From assembly GCA_016284115.1 (NCBI GenBank), contig JAEEOD010000101.1:1-11775 (forward strand): 11,775 bases of DNA. The letters are read 5' to 3'. A program made the position numbers and the translations under genes. A model generated the notes under the pieces. It was not told the DNA's origin and ran no database searches. It saw only the letters and a list, made by a program, of their open reading frames with translations. Below, piece after piece: positions 1-6,081 of this stretch; the first letter of the stretch is position 1; every line of letters begins with the position of its first letter. Source of the DNA: Bacteroidaceae bacterium (GTDB lineage Bacteria > Bacteroidota > Bacteroidia > Bacteroidales > Bacteroidaceae).

Positions 1-1125
1 ACCAAACAACCCAGCGGCACCAACTAAAATCTGTACTGGGCCATTTTGGTAATACAAAAAGAGATGAATAATGAGCAGGTAAACGATGGTGTTGCTTAGC
101 TTATATTTGTCTCCAAGCCAGCAGCCTATGAAAGGCTGGATGTACATGATGAGAGGGAAGAGGATGATACCTAAAATGAGAAAACGTGTGGCAGTCATTT
201 CCCAGTACACTTTCATGGTGTTCCGCTCGTTGCCTTCGGCCAGTAGGTTTCCCACACCGGCGCTGAAGCCGTCGCTGAGAATGTTCACCAGGAAATTGAA
301 CTTGCCGGTGATGATGGTGTAGTTGCCGTAAAGAGCCACGGTCGGTATTGAAACAAATACACCTACTAATAGTTCGTCGCTGTTATGCTGCACCAGATTT
401 TTGATCTTTTGCCAGAATATCTGTTTTGTTTTATGCAGCACTTCTGGATACTTCTTCAGGTTCTGCCTACCTTCTTTTAGGTCTATGTGCAGCCATGGAT
501 ATATTTGCCTAATTCTATAATTGAACACCATACAGCCAATGATGGTGAACACCAGCCCTACCGCCACCCAAAGGTAAAGGTTCTTATAATAGTAGGCTAA
601 TAGTATCTGGGTGATGCTTTGAACGATGCCGATGGTTTGAAAATAGGCATTTACTAGGTATTGTTTTTGGTTGGCTGACACCAATAGCTGGCGGTAGTTG
701 AACAGATAGCCAATAATTGATGAACCCAAGAAAGAATAGAATGCGAAATAGACAAGGCCGAGGTTGATAGTGAGATGGTTGAACCACCATGGAAAGAACA
801 GGCTAACCAATACCCCCAAACCGCCAATGATAAAACCGATGCAACGATAAAGGAATGCCAGCATAGACATCACTTCGTTTATCTTTTCACGGTTATCTTC
901 CTGTAGAGGTTTGTAAAGGAATACCACGATACTGGTTCCTATACCCAGTTCCACAACACTGAGATAACTCATAATGTTGTATAGTATACCAGTAAGACCA
1001 ATAAACTCTTCGCCCAGACAAGATAGGAACACACGTCGAGACCAAAAGGCTAATACTATCGTGAGAACGTAAAATAACATTCCCACTTTAATATTTAACA
1101 TGCTATTATGGACTCTGTTTGCCAT
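1..1125 (-). CDS. Wzx-type polysaccharide flippase, C-terminus missing (partial)
   Basis: This is an inner-membrane lipid-linked oligosaccharide flippase of the COG2244 (Wzx, MATE/MOP superfamily) type. I translated it by hand from the ATG at 1125-1123. It stays open through 375 codons to the window edge, so the 3' end is missing; the family is usually about 480-510 residues. It begins MANRVHNSMLNIKVG and is followed by many hydrophobic helices. Conserved-looking stretches include SYLSVVELGIGTSIVVFLYK and FLVNILSDGFSAGVGNLLAE. The second resembles the central loop and helix typical of Bacteroidota lipopolysaccharide biosynthesis (flippase) proteins. It would move undecaprenyl-linked repeat units from the cytoplasmic to the periplasmic face, feeding the Wzy-like protein encoded at 7028-8548. 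It lies 21 bp after the acyltransferase stop, with no promoter visible between them, so co-transcription is likely. Substrate cannot be predicted. The family call is firm; the exact function is inferred from family and context. Confidence 0.88.
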   Translation of the reverse strand, partial: MANRVHNSMLNIKVGMLFYVLTIVLAFWSRRVFLSCLGEEFIGLTGILYNIMSYLSVVELGIGTSIVVFLYKPLQEDNREKINEVMSMLAFLYRCIGFIIGGLGVLVSLFFPWWFNHLTINLGLVYFAFYSFLGSSIIGYLFNYRQLLVSANQKQYLVNAYFQTIGIVQSITQILLAYYYKNLYLWVAVGLVFTIIGCMVFNYRIRQIYPWLHIDLKEGRQNLKKYPEVLHKTKQIFWQKIKNLVQHNSDELLVGVFVSIPTVALYGNYTIITGKFNFLVNILSDGFSAGVGNLLAEGNERNTMKVYWEMTATRFLILGIILFPLIMYIQPFIGCWLGDKYKLSNTIVYLLIIHLFLYYQNGPVQILVGAAGLFG

Positions 1126-1146
1126 TTTCCAGATTGTCTATTTCGT

Positions 1147-2151
1147 TTATTTGCCTAATATCACACTAAGCTTTGTGTGACATATTATTTCATTGGCTAT
1201 AGTAATGAGTATGATGATGAAAAATATAGAAAAAACTTTAAGCAGGATGTAGTTCCAGTCGTCTTTTCCAAGGTATATGCCCATTCGGCTATAGACTCGT
1301 ACCAACAAGTGTATGAAGATGGACTGATGCCACGCAAAAAAGATGAGAGAGTTGCGACCGAGATAGATGATTGGTCTCCACTTGTGACTTGAAGAAAGCA
1401 ATATGATACATAGCGACCCCAAAAATGCAGTAGGATAAGATAACCATTCTTCTCTGAAAGTGGAGCTAGATATGATGGTCAGGTTTTTGGAGATTTCATA
1501 ATTTAGGAAAGAAAGAATGATAGTAATAAAACCACAGAGAATAATAAAAAAACAGATGAACCGACCATATTTAGCGTATGATTTCTGGATAAAAGTCACT
1601 ATTTGACTCTTCATTGTGTATCCTGTGTAAAAGAATGGTGCAACGACCATAGAAGCATCAATGTTCCACACAAGGGGGTCTATATGATACCGCCACAACA
1701 GAAGTCCTGATAATGCTAATAGAATGGTGATAATCCATCCTGTCAATTTGTTGCAATAGCGTATGATGGCATAGTACATGAAGTGGAGCACAATCAAGCT
1801 GGTAAGGAACCAAAGGGGGGTATATCTTTGTTGAAGAACAAACAGAGTTGTTTCATCAAATATTGCTTGCAATGAAAAAACATTATATAGAAGAACATTG
1901 GTGATAATGATGGGAATACACAAACAAAAATACGGGATAATCATTTTTTTTAGCTTGGCCAGAAAAAACTCTTTGGCTGATGACTTCAAGCTGAATGTCA
2001 GACCGGCCAAGAAGAAAAACAGCGGCATGTGAAATGAATAGATAGGTACGTTGAGCGTTCCAATATTGAAATGGCCTAACATCACGAGCAATATGCCGTA
2101 TCCTTTGGCCATGTCAATCCATTCAATTCTGTTCTTAGTGTTAATTACCAT
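1147..2151 (-). CDS. Acyltransferase-3 family membrane O-acyltransferase
   Basis: This is a 334-residue integral membrane protein of the acyltransferase-3 superfamily (PF01757; close in style to COG3594, fucose 4-O-acetylase-like). The N-terminus carries the family hallmark: R/E-W-I-D-M-A-K-G-x-G-I-x-L-V-M-L-G-H, with His27 as the likely catalytic histidine. A second conserved block, SFHMPLFFFLAG, lies at residues 39-50. About nine or ten hydrophobic helices follow, including an AWHQSIFIHLL segment near the C-terminus. It probably transfers acetyl groups onto a sugar of the repeat unit or polymer. The ATG at 2151 is preferred because the catalytic block begins only about ten residues later. 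Its base composition is much more AT-rich than its neighbours: 14 of 60 bases are G or C at 1501-1560, against 30 of 60 at 2761-2820 in the next gene. This suggests separate acquisition. The acyl donor and acceptor are unknown. Confidence 0.87.
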   Translation of the reverse strand: MVINTKNRIEWIDMAKGYGILLVMLGHFNIGTLNVPIYSFHMPLFFFLAGLTFSLKSSAKEFFLAKLKKMIIPYFCLCIPIIITNVLLYNVFSLQAIFDETTLFVLQQRYTPLWFLTSLIVLHFMYYAIIRYCNKLTGWIITILLALSGLLLWRYHIDPLVWNIDASMVVAPFFYTGYTMKSQIVTFIQKSYAKYGRFICFFIILCGFITIILSFLNYEISKNLTIISSSTFREEWLSYPTAFLGSLCIILLSSSHKWRPIIYLGRNSLIFFAWHQSIFIHLLVRVYSRMGIYLGKDDWNYILLKVFSIFFIIILITIANEIICHTKLSVILGK

Positions 2152-2215
2152 ATTATTATATAGCTGTCAATACTGCAAGTCTTTTCTTTATCTTATAGTA
2201 ATGTTATTTATGACT

Positions 2216-3463
2216 TTACTCTTTGTTCCCTCCATCATGGGTAGTGTGTAGGAACTCCTTGCTACTGACCTTCATGAGGAATAGGTTCTTACACATCAGC
2301 CATGCCATATGGGGCACATGTAGCGTATGTCTGAGTGCACGTAGGCGCAACCGTCCTGGAATGGCAATGAAAATGGCCATACACAGTGCACCAAAGAGAC
2401 ACCACCAGCGGATCATTGAACATTGAATATTGAACATTGAACAATCTCCAAACAAAATAAATGCTATTGTGAGGAGAATGGTGACAGGAAAGGTGAAGAG
2501 CAGTAGCAGCGAGCGGGGGATAAGTGCTTGCTGTATGGTCTTGTCAACATAGTTCACGTTGCCGTGAAGTAGTGCACTGGGGAGGTGGGGCACCATCGTG
2601 AAGAGCGTCTGCACCTGGCCTGTCATCCAGCGCATGCGCTGACGCTGGAAGTTTTCAGCGCTGCTTACCTTCTCGTCATATACCATAATGTGTTCGGCAT
2701 AGTGTACGTGCACACGCTGATGGGCCAGCAGAGCTTCTAACTCACGGTCTTCAACGGCTGAGCTGAGCTGCTTCACATCTTCGGCAAACAACTTGTAGTC
2801 GAAGCACATGCCTGAACCGATGAGGCCAGCCGACAGTCCCAAACGACTGTGCCCACGACGGAAAATACTATTATTGATTTCTTCGCTCACTCCATCAAGG
2901 GCAGCTATGCTGCCGATGTCGTTTTTAGCGGTGCGGTGGCATTGGATGGCAAGGTGTCCTGAACGGCATTCTTCATCAAGAAGGGTAAGGAAGTCGGGGG
3001 CTACAACGTTGTCGGCATCGAGAATAACGATGTATGATGAGTTATGAGGTGAGAGTTGAGAAGTGAGAGAATTGTTTGCCATCGCGAACTGCAAGGCCTT
3101 GGCCTTACTGCTCTTTTCAAAATTGGGTTGTAAAAGGGTGATGGGTAGCGATGCCAACTGCTGGTTGGTGGCGGGTTGCATGTGGTCAGAGATGACACAT
3201 ACGTGAAAATGGTCTTTAGGATAAGCCTGTGTCAGCACTGACCGTACAGAATCGATGATAACGTTATCTTCCTTATAGGCAGGAAACAAAACCAAGAATG
3301 TAGTTGGCTGTTTGGCTGTTTGGTTGTTTGGTTGTTTGGTTGTTCGGCTAGATTTCTTTTCAGGCAACAGTGAGGCGAGAGCAAAAAACAGAATATAGAG
3401 TGTAGAGGCTGCTAAGACAGTCCAAAGCAGCCAGTCGAAGATGAGAAGAAGGGCGTATCCCAT
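2216..3463 (-). CDS. Membrane GT2 glycosyltransferase, catalytic motifs intact, with repeat-encoded inserts
   Basis: This 415-residue protein has the cellulose/hyaluronan-synthase-like GT2 layout (COG1215): one N-terminal membrane helix (about 5-32), a cytoplasmic GT-A domain and C-terminal membrane helices (about 317-370). The D,D,D,QxxRW signature is complete. It has SD at 92-93, D149-A-D151 (DxD), V237-E-D239 (the TED-like base) and Q275-R-M-R-W279. It is therefore expected to be an active inverting transferase, adding a sugar to the repeat unit or extending a chain. It is a clear paralogue of the protein encoded just upstream; both contain EEINNSIFR, GLSA and ELEALL. Its ATG directly follows that gene's TAA, suggesting translational coupling. 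Three segments absent from the paralogue lie near residues 40-54, 130-144 and 339-351. Each is encoded by a short tandem DNA repeat. Donor and acceptor sugars are unknown. Confidence 0.88.
   Translation of the reverse strand: MGYALLLIFDWLLWTVLAASTLYILFFALASLLPEKKSSRTTKQPNNQTAKQPTTFLVLFPAYKEDNVIIDSVRSVLTQAYPKDHFHVCVISDHMQPATNQQLASLPITLLQPNFEKSSKAKALQFAMANNSLTSQLSPHNSSYIVILDADNVVAPDFLTLLDEECRSGHLAIQCHRTAKNDIGSIAALDGVSEEINNSIFRRGHSRLGLSAGLIGSGMCFDYKLFAEDVKQLSSAVEDRELEALLAHQRVHVHYAEHIMVYDEKVSSAENFQRQRMRWMTGQVQTLFTMVPHLPSALLHGNVNYVDKTIQQALIPRSLLLLFTFPVTILLTIAFILFGDCSMFNIQCSMIRWWCLFGALCMAIFIAIPGRLRLRALRHTLHVPHMAWLMCKNLFLMKVSSKEFLHTTHDGGNKE
2415..2442. repeat. 7-bp tandem repeat (four units) inside GT2 gene
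   Basis: The plus strand has four consecutive 7-bp units: attgaac, attgaat, attgaac, attgaac. The run lies within the coding region at 2216-3463. On the coding strand it specifies a Cys/Ser/Met/Asn-rich peptide (about residues 341-350) in the loop between two C-terminal membrane helices. The paralogue at 3464-4684 is about 11 residues shorter over this stretch. Gain or loss of a single unit would shift the reading frame. Confidence 0.85.
3037..3071. repeat. Degenerate 7-bp tandem repeat (five units) inside GT2 gene
   Basis: The plus strand reads atgagtt, atgaggt, gagagtt, gagaagt, gagagaa: five imperfect 7-bp units. On the coding strand it gives a Ser/Thr/Leu-rich peptide (about residues 131-143) just before the beta strand that carries the DxD motif. 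The paralogue is about 5 residues shorter between the matching L-Q-[FY]-A and L-D-A anchors. The unit sequence differs from that of the other two repeats in this gene. Confidence 0.7.
3304..3349. repeat. 8-bp tandem repeat (five full units) inside GT2 gene
   Basis: The plus strand has ttggctgt twice, ttggttgt three times, then a partial unit (tcggct). The period is exactly 8 bp over about 46 bp. It encodes a Thr/Lys/Gln/Pro/Asn peptide (about residues 39-54) linking the first membrane helix to the GT-A domain of the protein at 2216-3463. The matching linker of the paralogue is about 8 residues (24 bp, three units) shorter. A one-unit change would cause a frameshift, so slippage here could switch the gene off. 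Confidence 0.9.
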
Positions 3464-4684
3464 TTATTGTCTCTTTTTCTTTTGAATTTTCTCTTTCTTG
3501 CTTTTAAACCAACGGCGTACACTGCCCACACGGTCGGCTGCTTCGTTCTTACTTGCAGTGAAAATATTCGATAGTCCACCAATGCCTATCATTGATGCGC
3601 TGGCAAAGTCACGGTTCCAGTTCTTATCCACTAAGTAATCGGGGGTGGCAAGGGCGAAAGCAAACAGGACAACGGCTCCTGTTAACCACCACTTGATAAC
3701 CAGGGACATATAGATGAAAGGCAATACAACACTCATGATTGCGATGATGCCTATCAATATGGTGCGGGGAATGAGCATCCACTGCACAATCTTGTCGATA
3801 TGATCATAGTGCCGATTAACAATAGCACCAGGAAGGAAACGGATATTGTTGAGCAGGGCGTGAAGCTGACTGTGAATCCAAAGGCTGCGCTGCTTATTAA
3901 AGTCTTTGATGTTGCGTGTCTTCACGTCGTAGACGAAGATGTCCTCGAAATAGTCAACATAGATGTTTTCACGCATCAGTAGTGCCTCCAATTCCTTCTC
4001 AACCCCTGTGGTGGAGCGTATTCTCATAATGTTAGCCTTGAACCACTGAAACTCAAAAACAAAACCTGAACCGTTGAGGGAAGCTGACAGTCCCACTACT
4101 TGATGACCATGGCGGAAGATGGAGTTGTTGATTTCCTCGAAAATGCTGTCCAAGCGTGAAATGTGGGTGTCACGATTGGCTGAAATCCGGTGCGTCTGCA
4201 TGGCCTTGGTACCCGACGATGCAAATGCGTCATTGGCCTCTTCCAAGAACTCAGGCTTTACAATGTTGCCTGCGTCGAGTACAATAACGGCATCGTAAAT
4301 TTTGAACTTTGGTAGGTTGAAGATGGCATATTGAAGCGACTTCACCTTGCTGCTTTCGTCGAAGTTTGGAGTCAGCAGGGTTACTGGCAGTTGGGCCAAC
4401 TGCATATTGGTCAGCTCATCTTCATGATCGGAAATGACTACCACATCAAACAGGCGCTGAGGATAGGTCTGGCCTAAAATGGCACTCACAGTATGGCGTA
4501 TGGCTACGTCTTGCTGATAGGATGGAATGAGAACGATGAAACGGTTCTGTACTTTCGCCCGCTTCACTTCATTGCGATGCTTGAACAAGGAAGCCACAGA
4601 GAATATAAGAAAATAGACTGCTGTGAAAGCCACAAGTACAAACAGTAGCATGTCAATTGTATATAGAATCCACCAAAAGTCCAT
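3464..4684 (-). CDS. Membrane GT2 glycosyltransferase paralogue with degenerate active site
   Basis: This 406-residue protein has the same architecture as the next gene: an N-terminal helix (about 5-34), a GT-A domain and C-terminal helices (about 305-346), then a lysine/arginine-rich tail (residues about 390-406). It aligns with that paralogue almost without gaps. The first aspartate motif is kept (S85-D86), but the other signature motifs are damaged. DxD reads D137-A-G139. The V-E-D-R-E-L of the paralogue reads V-E-K-E-L at 228-232, losing the likely catalytic-base aspartate. QRxRW reads Q265-R-S-L-W269, losing the arginine. The frame is intact and the surrounding structural sequence is well conserved, so this looks like a maintained pseudoenzyme rather than a decaying gene. 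It may be a partner or regulator of the downstream enzyme; that role is inference. A Bacteroidota-type promoter ends about 25 bp before its ATG. A transferase with altered chemistry remains possible. Confidence 0.85.
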   Translation of the reverse strand: MDFWWILYTIDMLLFVLVAFTAVYFLIFSVASLFKHRNEVKRAKVQNRFIVLIPSYQQDVAIRHTVSAILGQTYPQRLFDVVVISDHEDELTNMQLAQLPVTLLTPNFDESSKVKSLQYAIFNLPKFKIYDAVIVLDAGNIVKPEFLEEANDAFASSGTKAMQTHRISANRDTHISRLDSIFEEINNSIFRHGHQVVGLSASLNGSGFVFEFQWFKANIMRIRSTTGVEKELEALLMRENIYVDYFEDIFVYDVKTRNIKDFNKQRSLWIHSQLHALLNNIRFLPGAIVNRHYDHIDKIVQWMLIPRTILIGIIAIMSVVLPFIYMSLVIKWWLTGAVVLFAFALATPDYLVDKNWNRDFASASMIGIGGLSNIFTASKNEAADRVGSVRRWFKSKKEKIQKKKRQ

Positions 4685-4707
4685 AGTCGCTTTGCTGATA
4701 TTTGGTG

Positions 4708-4738
4708 CAAAAGTAGTGATATTTTTCCAAACGGCAAA
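4708..4738 (-). promoter_or_regulatory. Bacteroidota-type promoter driving the tandem GT2 genes
   Basis: Reading the minus strand, TTTG (4738-4735) is followed by exactly 19 bases and then TACTTTTG (4715-4708). This matches the Bacteroidota primary-sigma consensus of a -33 TTTG and a -7 TAnnTTTG with a spacer of about 19-21. It sits in the largest intergenic gap of the window (4685-4760). The implied transcript start is near 4700-4703, giving a leader of roughly 17 bases before the ATG at 4684. It would give the tandem GT2 genes, the acyltransferase and the flippase a transcript independent of the upstream half of the locus. No operator is evident around it. Confidence 0.75.
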
Positions 4739-4760
4739 GAGAATACCTCTATATTTTCTG

Positions 4761-6059
4761 CTATTGTCCTATCATTTCATCGAATTGCAAGGCCCAATTG
4801 TGTAACGGCCATAGTTCACCGCCAATGTTTGCCTGCATGTCATTGCCCTGTGAGTCGCGTAAATTTCCTCTTGGCCCATGCAGGCGTCCGCTTTTCATGT
4901 GATCGCCGTTAACTGCGTACCGCACGCGGCAACCTGAAGGAGAAGCGGAACATTTAATATGCACGCAACAGCTGTCGATAGCGACGCAGGTGGCTATGTC
5001 GGTGTTTTGTGGGGTGATGACACTGAAACCATAGTTACTGGCCTTGCTCACTTGCAGCGTATCAAAGACAAGAGGAGGACAAGGAACGCTGAAGGAAATG
5101 GTGACGGTGCTGTCGGTACGACTGGAGATGGTGGTGGGCATGAGGCCTATGCGTCGAGGATTGTTATGTAGGATGTCTAAAGCCGAAAGAGCAGCAAGAC
5201 GGCCTATGCACTGCTGTCCAACTGCATTGATATGCACATACTCGCGCTTAACGGTGTAAGGATAGGTAGGACCGCTGGCCCAGAAAAGATTGTCAGAACG
5301 CAACAGGTTGACAAAAGTCTGAGGAACGGATGTCTCAGGGCAATCGTAGTTGTAGGCATTGTATTTCTTGCCCATGGAGAGGGCATTTGTTTGATAGCAG
5401 ATGATGCGCACATCCTCCAGTTGATGGGTAATGGCCTTCACATCGCGGTTGATATCCTTACTGAACTGTAGCAGCAACTGGTGGAAGTCAGTAGGGGGAT
5501 AGTCGGCAATGTCGCTCTCGCCCTGCATGAAACAAATGGCAGGCACATAGAAACGCATGCATTTGCCTTCTTCTGCGCGTCTGCAGGCTTGCCTGATGTC
5601 ATCCACAAAGCGCTCGTATGGAGTTTCTCCTTTACTAAGGCTAGACAAAGGGGTGGCTCCTTGTCCGCCAGGAAAAGTGCAGATAACAGTGTCTGAGCCA
5701 GTCTGCTGAATTAGCGATTCGGCCATGCCATAGATAGATAGTTCGAAGGAACGCTTGCGATAGTGAAGCAGTCTCTTTAAGAACTGCTTAAAAGAGCTGC
5801 CATCAAAAAAACCGAACTGGGTATCAATGCGTTCAGTGACAATGCGACCATTACTGTTGGCAGTAAGTGAATCGAAGTCGGTTACACGCTCGGCCTCCTC
5901 GCCAAGAGCCAGACTCTGCCCATAGACGGGGATGCATACGACAACCTTCCCACTCACATCTGTACGTCGTTCGTTGAGAAGAATATAGACGACAATTGCA
6001 ACCAGCATCAGGATGGTAATAGTCCAGAAGGTCTTCGTCTTTTTATGGTCGTGCCACAT
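4761..6059 (-). CDS. Membrane-anchored SGNH/sialate-O-acetylesterase-like protein
   Basis: This 432-residue protein has a short basic N-terminus and one hydrophobic helix (about 11-28). It is probably a signal anchor, which would place the catalytic domain in the periplasm. The domain resembles the SASA-type SGNH carbohydrate esterases. It has V-Y-G-Q-S-L-A-L-G with likely nucleophile Ser49, F-M-Q-G-E-S-D at 177-183, and E-Y-V-H-I-N-A-V-G with likely catalytic His276. A beta-rich C-terminal region (about 305-410) holds five cysteines between 358 and 377 and an R-G-N-L-R-D-S motif. Predicted activity is hydrolysis of an O-acetyl or other acyl ester on a sugar. It follows the GT2 stop by 22 bp. 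Together with the acyltransferase at 1147-2151 it suggests that acylation of the polymer is both added and trimmed. Some SGNH proteins instead transfer acyl groups, so the direction of the reaction is uncertain. Confidence 0.78.
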   Translation of the reverse strand: MWHDHKKTKTFWTITILMLVAIVVYILLNERRTDVSGKVVVCIPVYGQSLALGEEAERVTDFDSLTANSNGRIVTERIDTQFGFFDGSSFKQFLKRLLHYRKRSFELSIYGMAESLIQQTGSDTVICTFPGGQGATPLSSLSKGETPYERFVDDIRQACRRAEEGKCMRFYVPAICFMQGESDIADYPPTDFHQLLLQFSKDINRDVKAITHQLEDVRIICYQTNALSMGKKYNAYNYDCPETSVPQTFVNLLRSDNLFWASGPTYPYTVKREYVHINAVGQQCIGRLAALSALDILHNNPRRIGLMPTTISSRTDSTVTISFSVPCPPLVFDTLQVSKASNYGFSVITPQNTDIATCVAIDSCCVHIKCSASPSGCRVRYAVNGDHMKSGRLHGPRGNLRDSQGNDMQANIGGELWPLHNWALQFDEMIGQ

Positions 6060-6081
6060 GGGGGGAGTTTGGGATTAGGTG

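Noticed and set aside
584..790. Short minus-strand open frame within the flippase region
   Set aside because: The flippase frame reads continuously through this stretch, so this is an out-of-frame shadow.
2152..2185. TTGACA and TATAAT hexamers upstream of the acyltransferase on the minus strand
   Set aside because: They are separated by only about four bases, far from the 17 needed for a sigma-70-type promoter, and Bacteroidota do not use that consensus. No TTTG/TAnnTTTG pair is present in this gap.
3304..3349. 8-bp repeats as a CRISPR array or protein-binding iterons
   Set aside because: Units are contiguous with no spacers, and the run is inside a coding sequence whose frame it follows.
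3464..4684. Calling the upstream GT2 a pseudogene
   Set aside because: The frame is intact over 406 codons, the framework residues are conserved and a good promoter precedes it. Loss of catalytic motifs alone does not make it a broken gene.
4739..4763. Small inverted repeat (AGAG, 5-base loop, CTCT) after the esterase stop as a terminator
   Set aside because: The stem is only four base pairs with weak composition and no long T-run follows. Too weak to call.
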